Shown here: positions 1 through 7,338 of the stretch, in pieces
Numbering within the stretch: the first letter of the stretch is position 1
How the letters are laid out: every line of letters begins with the position of its first letter
Assembly (NCBI GenBank): GCA_002307145.1
Contig: DBTR01000021.1
Span: 19,994 to 38,810 of the forward strand
Source of the DNA: Rhodospirillum sp. UBA1311
GTDB taxonomy: Bacteria; Pseudomonadota; Alphaproteobacteria; Rhodospirillales; Rhodospirillaceae
Direction: 5' to 3'
Length of the DNA: 18,817 nucleotides
The notes under the pieces: model-generated
Told to the model about the DNA's origin: nothing
Seen by the model: the letters and a program-made list of their open reading frames with translations, nothing else
Database searches by the model: none
Program-made: the position numbers and the translations under genes

Positions 1-1298
1 ACGACATCGGCAAGAACCTCGTCGACATCATCCTCACCAACAACGGCTACAAGGTGATCAACCTCGGCATCAAGCAGCCGGTGGAAGACATCCTCAAGGC
101 CGCCGTCGAGCACAAGGCCGACATCATCGGCATGTCGGGCCTGCTGGTGAAGTCCACGGTGATCATGCGCGAAAACCTGATCGAGATGACCAAGCGCGGC
201 ATGACCACGCCGGTGATCCTCGGCGGCGCGGCGCTGACCCGCAAATACGTCGAGGAAGATTGCGTCGACGCCTATGGCACTTGCGGCCGGGTCGCCTATG
301 GCCGGGATGCGTTCGACGATCTCGAACTCATCGCCAAGGCGATGGACGGCACCTTCGACGCCTATCTTGCCGAGCGCCAGGCGAAGCGCGCCGGGCGTCC
401 CTCCAACCAGCGCCGCGAACTCGGCCGCGCCAAGCGCCCGACCGAACGCCCGGTAGACGTCGAGGCATTGGCGCTGCGCCGCGCCGAGTTGGCGAAGATG
501 GCGGACGTGCCGAAGCCGCCGTTCTGGGGTGCGAAGACGATCGAGGAGGTGCCGTTGAAGGCCCTCATCCCGTTCGTCAACGAGCGCATGCTCTATCAAT
601 TCCAGTGGGGCTACAAGAAGCAGGGCAAAAGCCTCGCCGACTGGACCGCCTGGGCGGCGAAGGAGGTGCGGCCGATCTTCCACGACCTCGTCGCCCGCTG
701 CGAGCGCGAGCAGATCCTGAAAGCGCAGGCGGTCTACGGCTTCTGGCCATGCGCTTCGGACGGCGACGCGGTGGTGGTGTTCGATCCCGAGACCGACGCC
801 GAGGTGGCGCGCTTCGGCTTTCCGCGCCAGAGCGCCGAGGATGGGTTGTGCATCGCCGACTTCTTCCGCGACATCGGATCGGGCGAGCGCGACGTGATCG
901 GCCTGCAGGCGGTGACGGTGGGGGCGAAGGCCTCCGAGACCGCCCGCCAGTGGTTCGCCGCCGACAAGTACCAGGACTACCTCTATCTCCACGGCGTTTC
1001 GGTGGAGATGGCGGAGGCGATGGCCGAATATACCCACAAGCGCATCCGCGCCGAACTCGGCTTCGCCGCCGAGGACGATCGCGATATCGAGAAGATGCTC
1101 TCGCAGGGCTATCGCGGTTCGCGCTATTCCTTCGGCTATCCGGCCTGCCCGAACCTTGAGGACCAGGCGGCGCTCTTGAAGCTCCTCGGCGCGGATCGGA
1201 TCGGGATCACCCTCTCCGACGAGTTCCAACTGGAACCGGAGCAGTCCACCTCGGCGATCGTGGTGATTCACCCGCAGGCGAAATACTTCGGAGTCTGA
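1..1298 (+). CDS. metH: Cobalamin-dependent methionine synthase MetH, C-terminal part (5' truncated)
   Basis: Transfers the methyl group of methyltetrahydrofolate to homocysteine through a cobalamin carrier in the cytosol. The frame is open from base 3 and enters the window inside the B12-binding motif: the visible residues DIGKNLV normally follow DVH, whose His is the lower cobalt ligand and falls just outside. The Rossmann-type B12 domain continues with SGLLVKST and GGAALTR at 125-237. The C-terminal AdoMet-dependent reactivation domain follows, with PPFWG near 520, FQWGY near 600, and the AdoMet-binding RYSFGYPACPN at about 1120-1153. It ends in the usual HPQAKYF near the stop at 1298. The homocysteine and folate domains, the start and any upstream riboswitch lie outside. 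The visible part has no frameshift. Identification is close to certain. Confidence 0.96.
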   Translation, partial: DIGKNLVDIILTNNGYKVINLGIKQPVEDILKAAVEHKADIIGMSGLLVKSTVIMRENLIEMTKRGMTTPVILGGAALTRKYVEEDCVDAYGTCGRVAYGRDAFDDLELIAKAMDGTFDAYLAERQAKRAGRPSNQRRELGRAKRPTERPVDVEALALRRAELAKMADVPKPPFWGAKTIEEVPLKALIPFVNERMLYQFQWGYKKQGKSLADWTAWAAKEVRPIFHDLVARCEREQILKAQAVYGFWPCASDGDAVVVFDPETDAEVARFGFPRQSAEDGLCIADFFRDIGSGERDVIGLQAVTVGAKASETARQWFAADKYQDYLYLHGVSVEMAEAMAEYTHKRIRAELGFAAEDDRDIEKMLSQGYRGSRYSFGYPACPNLEDQAALLKLLGADRIGITLSDEFQLEPEQSTSAIVVIHPQAKYFGV

Positions 1299-1317
1299 TC
1301 GCGTAAGGCCTTGTTCT

Positions 1318-1351
1318 CGGGCGGGCGTGGCACCACGATAAAAACCGCCCG
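1318..1351 (+). other. Nested inverted repeat between metH and the GGDEF gene
   Basis: A 7-bp stem (1318-1324 pairing with 1345-1351) encloses a second small stem (1326-1330 with 1333-1337). It sits 20 bases after the metH stop, and the outer right arm ends 6 bases before the first possible ATG of the next gene (1358). There is no T-tract, so an intrinsic terminator is unlikely. It may be a transcript-stabilising or start-masking structure, or chance in GC-rich DNA. Confidence 0.3.
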
Positions 1352-1357
1352 GGCACG

Positions 1358-2401
1358 ATGCTTGGGGAACCAACGGACACCACGATGGACGACTACACCG
1401 AAAGCCCGGAATTGGCCCTCGCGGCGGCGCGCCGCGCGGCCGAGGCGATGACCCTGCACGGCGTGGTGCCGCATCCGCGCAACTATGCGCTCTGGTACGT
1501 GTACTGCGCGGGCACGCTGCTGCCGCTCAACCGCGCGATCGATGCCGCGATCGACGCCGGCCAGCCGTTCACCGAGGCGCGCTGCGCCAGCCTGCACGCG
1601 CGCTTCCTCGATGCGGATTCGGGCATCGAGGCGGCGAGCGAAAGCGTGCGCCAGAGCGTGCTGCGCGCCATGGAGTACGTCGGCGCGGCGCACCGCAGCG
1701 CCACCGATTACGGCCGCACCATCGAGGCGGTGTCGGATCGTCTCGGCGGCGGCGAGTCCGAGGACTTCGCCCTGGTGCTCACCCACGCGGTGGAGGAGAC
1801 CAAGCGCTTCGTCGACATCAACCGTTCCCTCGAACAGAACCTCGCCGCATCCTCGCGCGAGATCGCCCAGCTCCGCGAACACCTGGAAACCCTGCGCCGT
1901 GCCAGCCGCAGCGACCCGGTCACCGGCCTCGCGACGCGGCGGGTGTTCGATATCGCCTTGAAGGAGCACGTCGTCCTCGCCGGGCACGACCAGCAGCCGC
2001 TCGCGGTGGTGGTGATGGATATCGACAGCTTCCAGAACTTTCGCGGCAGCTTCGGCGAAGGCATCGGCGACCAGGTACTGCGCCTGATCGGCCGGTCGAT
2101 CCTCGAAAACGTCAAGGGCCAGGACACGGTGTCGCGCTACGGCGACCAGAGCTTCGCGGTGATCCTGCCCGACACCCGCCGCGCCCAGGCCGAGGCGACG
2201 GCGGAGAGCATCCGCGCCGCGCTCGCCGCGCGCAGCATCATCAACCGCCGCACCCAGGCGAATCTCGGTCAGGTGACGCTTTCCCTCGGCATCGCCGAAT
2301 GGAACCGGGGCGAACCGCCCCAGGATTTGATCCGCCGCGCCTGCGAGGCGCTGCACGAAGCCAAGGCGGGCGGCCACAACCGCGTCGTCAGCGCGCCATG
2401 A
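1358..2401 (+). CDS. GGDEF-fold protein with degenerate active site (probably not a cyclase)
   Basis: 347 residues from ATG 1358; an in-frame ATG at 1385 (338 residues) is equally possible, and neither has a clear ribosome binding site. Residues 20-180 form a mostly helical, Ala- and Arg-rich region with no membrane segment. This N-terminus, with HGVVPHPRNYALWYVY at 34-49, resembles a family of cytosolic alphaproteobacterial GGDEF proteins. Residues 185-345 have the GGDEF fold: DPVTGL at 186-191, MDIDSF at 220-225, ending in EAKAGGHNRV. The signature is GDQSF (262-266) in place of GGDEF. The nucleotide-binding N and D after the DID loop read R and G (229-230), and the inhibitory RxxD site reads KGQD (253-256). 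Diguanylate cyclase activity is therefore unlikely; a binding or scaffolding role is an inference. The stop overlaps the next start. Confidence 0.85.
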   Translation: MLGEPTDTTMDDYTESPELALAAARRAAEAMTLHGVVPHPRNYALWYVYCAGTLLPLNRAIDAAIDAGQPFTEARCASLHARFLDADSGIEAASESVRQSVLRAMEYVGAAHRSATDYGRTIEAVSDRLGGGESEDFALVLTHAVEETKRFVDINRSLEQNLAASSREIAQLREHLETLRRASRSDPVTGLATRRVFDIALKEHVVLAGHDQQPLAVVVMDIDSFQNFRGSFGEGIGDQVLRLIGRSILENVKGQDTVSRYGDQSFAVILPDTRRAQAEATAESIRAALAARSIINRRTQANLGQVTLSLGIAEWNRGEPPQDLIRRACEALHEAKAGGHNRVVSAP

Positions 2402-3987
2402 AGCCTCGGTTTGCCGCAATCCTGATGCGCTTGCGCAAGCGCGGGCCGTTGCTCGGCGCGTTCGCGGGCGTGATCGTCGGCCTCGTCGTCGGTCTCGCGG
2501 TGGTAGGTTGGCGCGAAGGGATCGACGCGATCCAGCTCGTCGCCCTCGGCACCGACGCGGAAATCCTCACCCCCGACCTCGCGCGCCAACCGTGGTGGCG
2601 GATCGTCGCAGCGCTGCTGGCCGGCGGCTTGATCGTCGGCGTGGTCAACCACGTCGCGATGCCGGGGCGCAGGCCTTCGGGGATCGCCGACGTGATCAAG
2701 GCGGCGCAGGCCGACGACGGACGGATGTCGGTGAAGGGGGGAATTATCGGTGCGGCGCTCACCGCGCTCTCGATCGGCTGCGGCGCTTCGGTCGGGCGCG
2801 AAGGCCCGGCGGTGCATATCGGCGCATCGTTGAGCGCGTGGGTGGCGGCGCTCCTCGGGATGCCCGCGCGACATGCCCGCACGCTGCTCGGCTGCGGCGC
2901 TGCGGCAGCGGTGGCGGCGTCGTTCAATGCGCCGATCGCCGGGGCGCTGTTCGCCCACGAGGTAGTGGTCGGTCACTACGGTCTGCGCGCGCTCGCGCCG
3001 GTGGTGATGGCCTCGGCCTCCGCCACCGTGGTCTCGCGCTGGTGGTATGGCGATTTTCCGGCGTTCTCGGTGCCGCCGTCGGCGATGCACAACTTCGCCG
3101 AACTTCCCGCGTTCGCGGTGCTGGGGGTTGGCTGCGGCGGCTTGGCGGTGCTGTTCATGGCCGGGTTGATCCGCACCAGCCGCGAGGTCGGCCGCCTGCC
3201 GCTGCCCGCCTGGCTGCGGCCGGTAATCGGCGCGGTGATCGTCGCGGCGATCGCTCTGGTCGAGCCGCGCGTTCTCGGTGTCGGCTACGAGGCGATGGAT
3301 CTCGCCCTGCGCGGCGGGCTTGCATGGCACGCGATCCTCCTGCTGCTCGGCGCGAAGTTCGTCGCCACCATCGCGAGCCTCGGCTTCGGCTTCCACGGCG
3401 GGGTATTTTCGCCGTCGCTGATTTTGGGTGCGGTGTTCGGCGGCGCGCTCGGCTCGGCGATGGCGGCGCTGTTCCCCGATCTCGCCTCCGGCCCGGCGGC
3501 CTACGCCCTGGTGGGCGCGGCGGCGATGAGTTCGGCGGTGTTGGGGGCGCCGATCTCCACCGCGCTGATCGTCTTCGAGCTGACCGCCGACTATCGGCTG
3601 GCGGTGGCGGTAATGGTGGCGGTTGTGGTCTCCAACCAAGTGGCGCGCGGTTTCGCCCGGATGCCGTCGTATTTCCATTGGCAACTCGCGGCGCGCGGCA
3701 TCGATCTCGACCGCGAATCCGACCATGCGTTTCTCTCCGATCTTTCGGTCGGCGATGCGATGCGGCCGTTACCGCCCGGCGCACCCGAACCCGCGCCGCC
3801 GGGTGCGCTCGCGCTCGACGACCGGCTGGAGGCGGCGCTCGAACGTTTGGGCGTTACCGACCGCGCCGACCTGCCGGTGGCGGGCCCGGGGCCGAGGGGC
3901 GAGGCGGTGGTGGTCGGCGTGATCGGCCGCGCCGACGCGCTCGCCGCGTACAATCGCGCGCTGCTCGAAGCGCTGCACGAACGTTGA
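2398..3987 (+). CDS. CLC-family chloride channel or H+/Cl- antiporter
   Basis: 529 residues, start chosen at ATG 2398 because it overlaps the previous stop (ATGA). The frame is open 99 bases further upstream, but that extension is an Arg- and Pro-rich shadow. The protein is an inner-membrane CLC carrier with many hydrophobic helices between residues 15 and 415. Filter motifs are visible: PSGI (93-96, the GSGIP position), GREGP (133-137) with gating glutamate E135, and GGVFSPSL (334-341). At the internal proton-glutamate position of E. coli ClC (E203), PIAGALFAHEVV (179-190) reads Val, as in vertebrate ClC channels and many bacterial relatives. This leaves channel versus exchanger undecided. 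The cytosolic tail (about 440-529) has VGDAM and VVVGVIGRADAL, remnants of a CBS-like module. There is no obvious ribosome binding site, so translation is probably coupled to the GGDEF gene. Confidence 0.9.
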   Translation: MKPRFAAILMRLRKRGPLLGAFAGVIVGLVVGLAVVGWREGIDAIQLVALGTDAEILTPDLARQPWWRIVAALLAGGLIVGVVNHVAMPGRRPSGIADVIKAAQADDGRMSVKGGIIGAALTALSIGCGASVGREGPAVHIGASLSAWVAALLGMPARHARTLLGCGAAAAVAASFNAPIAGALFAHEVVVGHYGLRALAPVVMASASATVVSRWWYGDFPAFSVPPSAMHNFAELPAFAVLGVGCGGLAVLFMAGLIRTSREVGRLPLPAWLRPVIGAVIVAAIALVEPRVLGVGYEAMDLALRGGLAWHAILLLLGAKFVATIASLGFGFHGGVFSPSLILGAVFGGALGSAMAALFPDLASGPAAYALVGAAAMSSAVLGAPISTALIVFELTADYRLAVAVMVAVVVSNQVARGFARMPSYFHWQLAARGIDLDRESDHAFLSDLSVGDAMRPLPPGAPEPAPPGALALDDRLEAALERLGVTDRADLPVAGPGPRGEAVVVGVIGRADALAAYNRALLEALHER

Positions 3988-4054
3988 TGGACCTTGCCAT
4001 CGCCGCCCCCCATGGGGCACAACACCCCTTCGCGTTCGACCAACCGAGAGACCG

Positions 4055-6274
4055 ATGACCGATCCTTTCGCCCTCGATGACGGGTTCGCCCCGCCGCCAC
4101 CGCCCGCCGGTCCTTCGCCGGACCAGCTGCTCGCCGGATTGAATCCGGAGCAGGCCGAGGCCGTGCGCACCACCGAGGGTGCGGTGCTGGTGCTTTCGGG
4201 CGCGGGCACCGGCAAGACCAAGGTGCTGACGACACGGCTCGCCTACCTGCTCGCGGGCAACTTCGCCCAGCCTTGGCAGATCCTGTCGGTCACCTTCACC
4301 AACCGTGCGGCGCGCGAGATGCGCGAGCGGGTCGGCGCGATCATCGGCGAGGCCGCCGCGTCCTCGACGGTGCTCGGCACCTTCCATGCCCTGGGCGCGC
4401 GGATGCTGCGCCGCGACGGCACCCGCATCGGCCTGCCGCGCGACTTCACCATCCTCGACGCCGACGACCAGCTTCGCCTGGTCAAGCAGGTCTCCGCCGG
4501 GCAGGATATCGACACCAAGCGCTGGCCGCCGCAGGCGCTGCTCGCGGTGTTGCAGCGCTGGAAGGATCGCGGCGTCGGCCCGGATCAGGTCGGCGCGGAC
4601 CCGGGCGCGGAATACGCGGGCGGCCGCGCGGTCGCGATCTACCGCGCCTACCAGGGCGAACTCGCGCGGTTGAACGCCTGCGACTTCGGCGACCTGCTGC
4701 TGAAATGCCTGGAGCTGTTCCGCGAGGCGCCCGACGTGCTGGCGAGCTACCAGCGCCGCTTCCGCTACATCATGGTGGACGAATACCAGGACACCAACGT
4801 TGCCCAGGGGCTCTGGCTGCGCGCGCTCTCCAAGGGCTCGGGCAACCTCTGCTGCGTCGGCGACGACGACCAGTCGATCTACTCCTGGCGCGGCGCGGAA
4901 GTCGGCAACATCCTCCGCTTCACCGAGGACTTCCCCGGCGCGAAGGTGGTGCGGCTCGAAACCAACTACCGCTCCACCGGCCACATCCTTGCCGCCGCCG
5001 CGCACCTGATCGCGCAGAACGCCGACCGCCTCGGCAAGACCCTGCGCCCGGCCTCGGGCGAGTGGGGCGAGAAGGTTTGCGTGCGTGGCGTCTGGACCGG
5101 CGAGGACGAGGCGCGCGTCGTCGTCGAGGCTGCGGAAACCCTGCAACGCAAGAAGGTGCCGCTCGCCGAGATCGCGGTGCTGGTACGCGCCGGCTACCAG
5201 ACCCGCGCCTTCGAAGAACGGCTGATGGCGCAGGGCGTGCCCTATCGCGTCGTCGGCGGCCCGCGTTTCTACGAGCGCCAGGAAATCCGCGATGCGGTGG
5301 CGTACCTGCGCCTGATCAGCCAGCCTGCCGACGATCTCGCGTTCGAGCGCATCGTCAACCTGCCGCGACGCGGCATCGGCGACGCGACGGTGGACCTGGT
5401 GCGCCAGGAGGCCCGCGCGACCAACGTGCCGATGACCGTCGCCGCCGCCGAGATGATCGCGGCGGGCGACCTGCCGACCCGCGCCCGCACCTGCCTCGCC
5501 AAGTTCCTTGAGGAACTCGCCGACTGGCGCACGCTGGCCGCCGGGGCCGACCCGCGCACCCTGCTCGACGATGTGCTGGAAGGCTCGGGCTACCTCGAAA
5601 TGTGGCGGCGCGACAAGGCGCCCGATGCACCGGGCCGGGTGGAGAACCTGAAGGAACTCCTGGCGGCGATGGACGAGTTCGGCGACCTCCAGGAGTTCCT
5701 CGAATACGTCGCGCTGGTGATGGAAAACCAGTCGGGCGACGAGGTCGACCGGCTCTCGGTGATGACCCTGCATGCGGCCAAGGGCCTCGAATTCGACCAC
5801 GTCTTCCTGCCCGGCTGGGAAGACGGCCTGTTCCCCAATCAGCGCTCGCTCGACGAGAGCGGCACCAAGGGGCTCGAAGAAGAACGCCGCCTCGCCCACG
5901 TCGGCCTCACTCGCGCGCGCAAGGGCGCGACGGTGAGCTTCGCGGCGGCGCGGCGGATCTATGGCCAGTGGCAGAACAACATGCCGAGCCGCTTCATCGA
6001 CGACCTGCCGGACGAACACATAGAGCGGTTCTCGGAGGCGGGAATGGGCGGTGGCGTCGCCGCACGGCCCGCAAGCCTCGAAACCCGGCCGATGTTCGAG
6101 CCCCGCGCGACCGCCGCGATGGCGGACGAGCCGGGCTACAAGCGCGGGCAGCGGGTGTTCCACGACAAATTCGGCTATGGCGAAATTCGCGCCGTGGACG
6201 GCAACAAGCTGGAGATCGCCTTCGACAAGGCGGGTCTGAAAAAGGTCCTGTCCCGCTTCATCGCGGCGGCCTGA
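4055..6274 (+). CDS. uvrD: UvrD/PcrA-type superfamily 1 DNA helicase
   Basis: 739 residues, the usual length for 3'-5' ATP-dependent DNA helicases of nucleotide excision and mismatch repair. The motifs appear in order: a Q-motif LNPEQAEAV (29-37), Walker A GAGTGKT (49-55), TFTNRAAREM (80-89), Walker B DEYQD (242-246), GDDDQSIYSWRG (269-280) and LETNYRST (301-308). Then come TLHAAKGLEFDHVFLPGWE (codons about 5764-5820) and the motif VI region HVGLTRAR (about 5899-5920). The C-terminus (about 695-739), GQRVFHDKFGYGEI onward, is the Tudor-like domain that lets PcrA/UvrD bind RNA polymerase. The N-terminal 25 residues are acidic and Pro-rich. GAGAGACC lies just before ATG 4055. It is followed by prmA after 12 bases, probably on one transcript. 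UvrD versus PcrA naming is a matter of lineage. Confidence 0.95.
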   Translation: MTDPFALDDGFAPPPPPAGPSPDQLLAGLNPEQAEAVRTTEGAVLVLSGAGTGKTKVLTTRLAYLLAGNFAQPWQILSVTFTNRAAREMRERVGAIIGEAAASSTVLGTFHALGARMLRRDGTRIGLPRDFTILDADDQLRLVKQVSAGQDIDTKRWPPQALLAVLQRWKDRGVGPDQVGADPGAEYAGGRAVAIYRAYQGELARLNACDFGDLLLKCLELFREAPDVLASYQRRFRYIMVDEYQDTNVAQGLWLRALSKGSGNLCCVGDDDQSIYSWRGAEVGNILRFTEDFPGAKVVRLETNYRSTGHILAAAAHLIAQNADRLGKTLRPASGEWGEKVCVRGVWTGEDEARVVVEAAETLQRKKVPLAEIAVLVRAGYQTRAFEERLMAQGVPYRVVGGPRFYERQEIRDAVAYLRLISQPADDLAFERIVNLPRRGIGDATVDLVRQEARATNVPMTVAAAEMIAAGDLPTRARTCLAKFLEELADWRTLAAGADPRTLLDDVLEGSGYLEMWRRDKAPDAPGRVENLKELLAAMDEFGDLQEFLEYVALVMENQSGDEVDRLSVMTLHAAKGLEFDHVFLPGWEDGLFPNQRSLDESGTKGLEEERRLAHVGLTRARKGATVSFAAARRIYGQWQNNMPSRFIDDLPDEHIERFSEAGMGGGVAARPASLETRPMFEPRATAAMADEPGYKRGQRVFHDKFGYGEIRAVDGNKLEIAFDKAGLKKVLSRFIAAA

Positions 6275-6286
6275 GGAGAAGACGGA

Positions 6287-7234
6287 ATGGATACGGTGAA
6301 GCAGTGGCGTCTCGCCCTGATTGGCGACCGGCGCGCGGTCGAGTCCTTCGAAATCGCGCTCGAACCCTATGCTCCGGCGCTGCTGGCGTTCGAGGCCGAC
6401 GAGGCGAAGAACCTCTGGACCCTCGAAGCCATCGGCGAGGATGAGCCCGACGCCGACGGTATCAAAGCGGCGCTGGCCGCGACCGCCGAACGTCTCGGCC
6501 TGCCGATGCCCGAATATTCGCTGGAGCCGCTGGAGCAGCGCGACTGGCTCAGGGAAAACCTGATCAGCTTCCCGCCGCTGCCGATCGGCCGGTTCTTCGT
6601 CCACGGCTGCCACGTCGACGCGCCGAACCGCTCCGGCCGCGTCGCGATCCTGGTCGACGCCGCCACCGCCTTCGGCTCCGGCGAACACCCGACGACGATG
6701 GGCTGCCTGCTCGCGCTCAATGCGCTGAAGCGCTTCGACAGCCGCCCGGCGCGGGTTCTCGACATGGGCTGCGGCTCGGGCATCCTCTCCATCGGCGCGG
6801 CGAAGGTTTGGCCGATCGCGGTGGACGCGGTGGACATCGACCCGGAATCCGTGCGCGTCACCCGCTTCAACGGCATTCGCAACCAGGTCGGGGCGCGCCT
6901 GCGCGCCGCTGCGGGCGACGGCTACCGCAACGCCCTGGTGCGGAAGAACGCGCCCTATGGGTTGATCCTCTCCAACATCCTCGCCAAGCCGCTGATGAAG
7001 ATGGCGCCATTCCTCAACCGCGCGCTTGCGCCGAGCGGCGTCGCGGTGCTCTCCGGCCTGCTCAACAAGCAGGAGGCGATGGTCCTCGCCGCGCATCGTG
7101 CGCAGGGGCTGGTCAAGGTCGCCACCTTCCGCCATCGTGGCTGGAGCACCCTGGTGCTGCGCAAATCCGGCCCCGGCACGGCAAACCGTATCCGCCTGCC
7201 GCGCTTCTCGCCGCGCGGCCCGGTGACGATCTGA
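6287..7234 (+). CDS. prmA: Ribosomal protein L11 methyltransferase PrmA
   Basis: 315 residues. PrmA uses S-adenosylmethionine to trimethylate several amino groups on ribosomal protein L11 in the cytosol. The N-terminal substrate-recognition domain covers roughly residues 1-90. A linker leads to the class I methyltransferase domain, with DAATAFGSGEHPTT (124-137), which marks this family, SAM-binding LDMGCGSGILSIGA (158-171), the acidic ribose-binding VDID (182-185), and SNILAKP (229-235) as the NPPY-like motif. The start at 6287 is supported by a strong GAGGAGA site at 6274-6280, which overlaps the uvrD stop and suggests coupled translation. The last 25 residues are basic and Pro/Arg-rich, an unremarkable lineage tail. 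Identification is firm. Confidence 0.95.
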   Translation: MDTVKQWRLALIGDRRAVESFEIALEPYAPALLAFEADEAKNLWTLEAIGEDEPDADGIKAALAATAERLGLPMPEYSLEPLEQRDWLRENLISFPPLPIGRFFVHGCHVDAPNRSGRVAILVDAATAFGSGEHPTTMGCLLALNALKRFDSRPARVLDMGCGSGILSIGAAKVWPIAVDAVDIDPESVRVTRFNGIRNQVGARLRAAAGDGYRNALVRKNAPYGLILSNILAKPLMKMAPFLNRALAPSGVAVLSGLLNKQEAMVLAAHRAQGLVKVATFRHRGWSTLVLRKSGPGTANRIRLPRFSPRGPVTI

Positions 7235-7338
7235 CGCTATAGCGCCGGGCACGGTCGTAGGCGGAGACCTGCATGGGCGGCGCGCATGTGCCCGATTCTC
7301 GGCGGGAAACCCGCGCATAATCGCGGGCCGCGCACCAT

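Noticed and set aside
2299..2397. Upstream 33-residue extension of the CLC gene
   Set aside because: It overlaps the end of the GGDEF gene in another frame and is Arg/Pro-rich; the ATGA overlap at 2398 gives a natural start.
2269..3726. 485-residue open frame on the - strand, opposite the CLC gene
   Set aside because: Charged Arg/His/Asp repeats typical of the complement of membrane-protein codons; no family resemblance.
4005..4018. GCCCC...GGGGC hairpin between the CLC gene and uvrD as a terminator
   Set aside because: Only 5 bp with a 4-base loop and no T-tract; expected often by chance in this composition.
7302..7314. GCGGG-AAA-CCCGC hairpin between prmA and pepP as a terminator
   Set aside because: 5-bp stem with no U-run, too close to the pepP start to call.
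3854..7318. 1154-residue open frame on the - strand, opposite uvrD and prmA
   Set aside because: It mirrors two clear genes, is rich in Arg, Ala, His and Val with no recognisable motif, and has no ribosome binding site. It is a by-product of high third-position GC.
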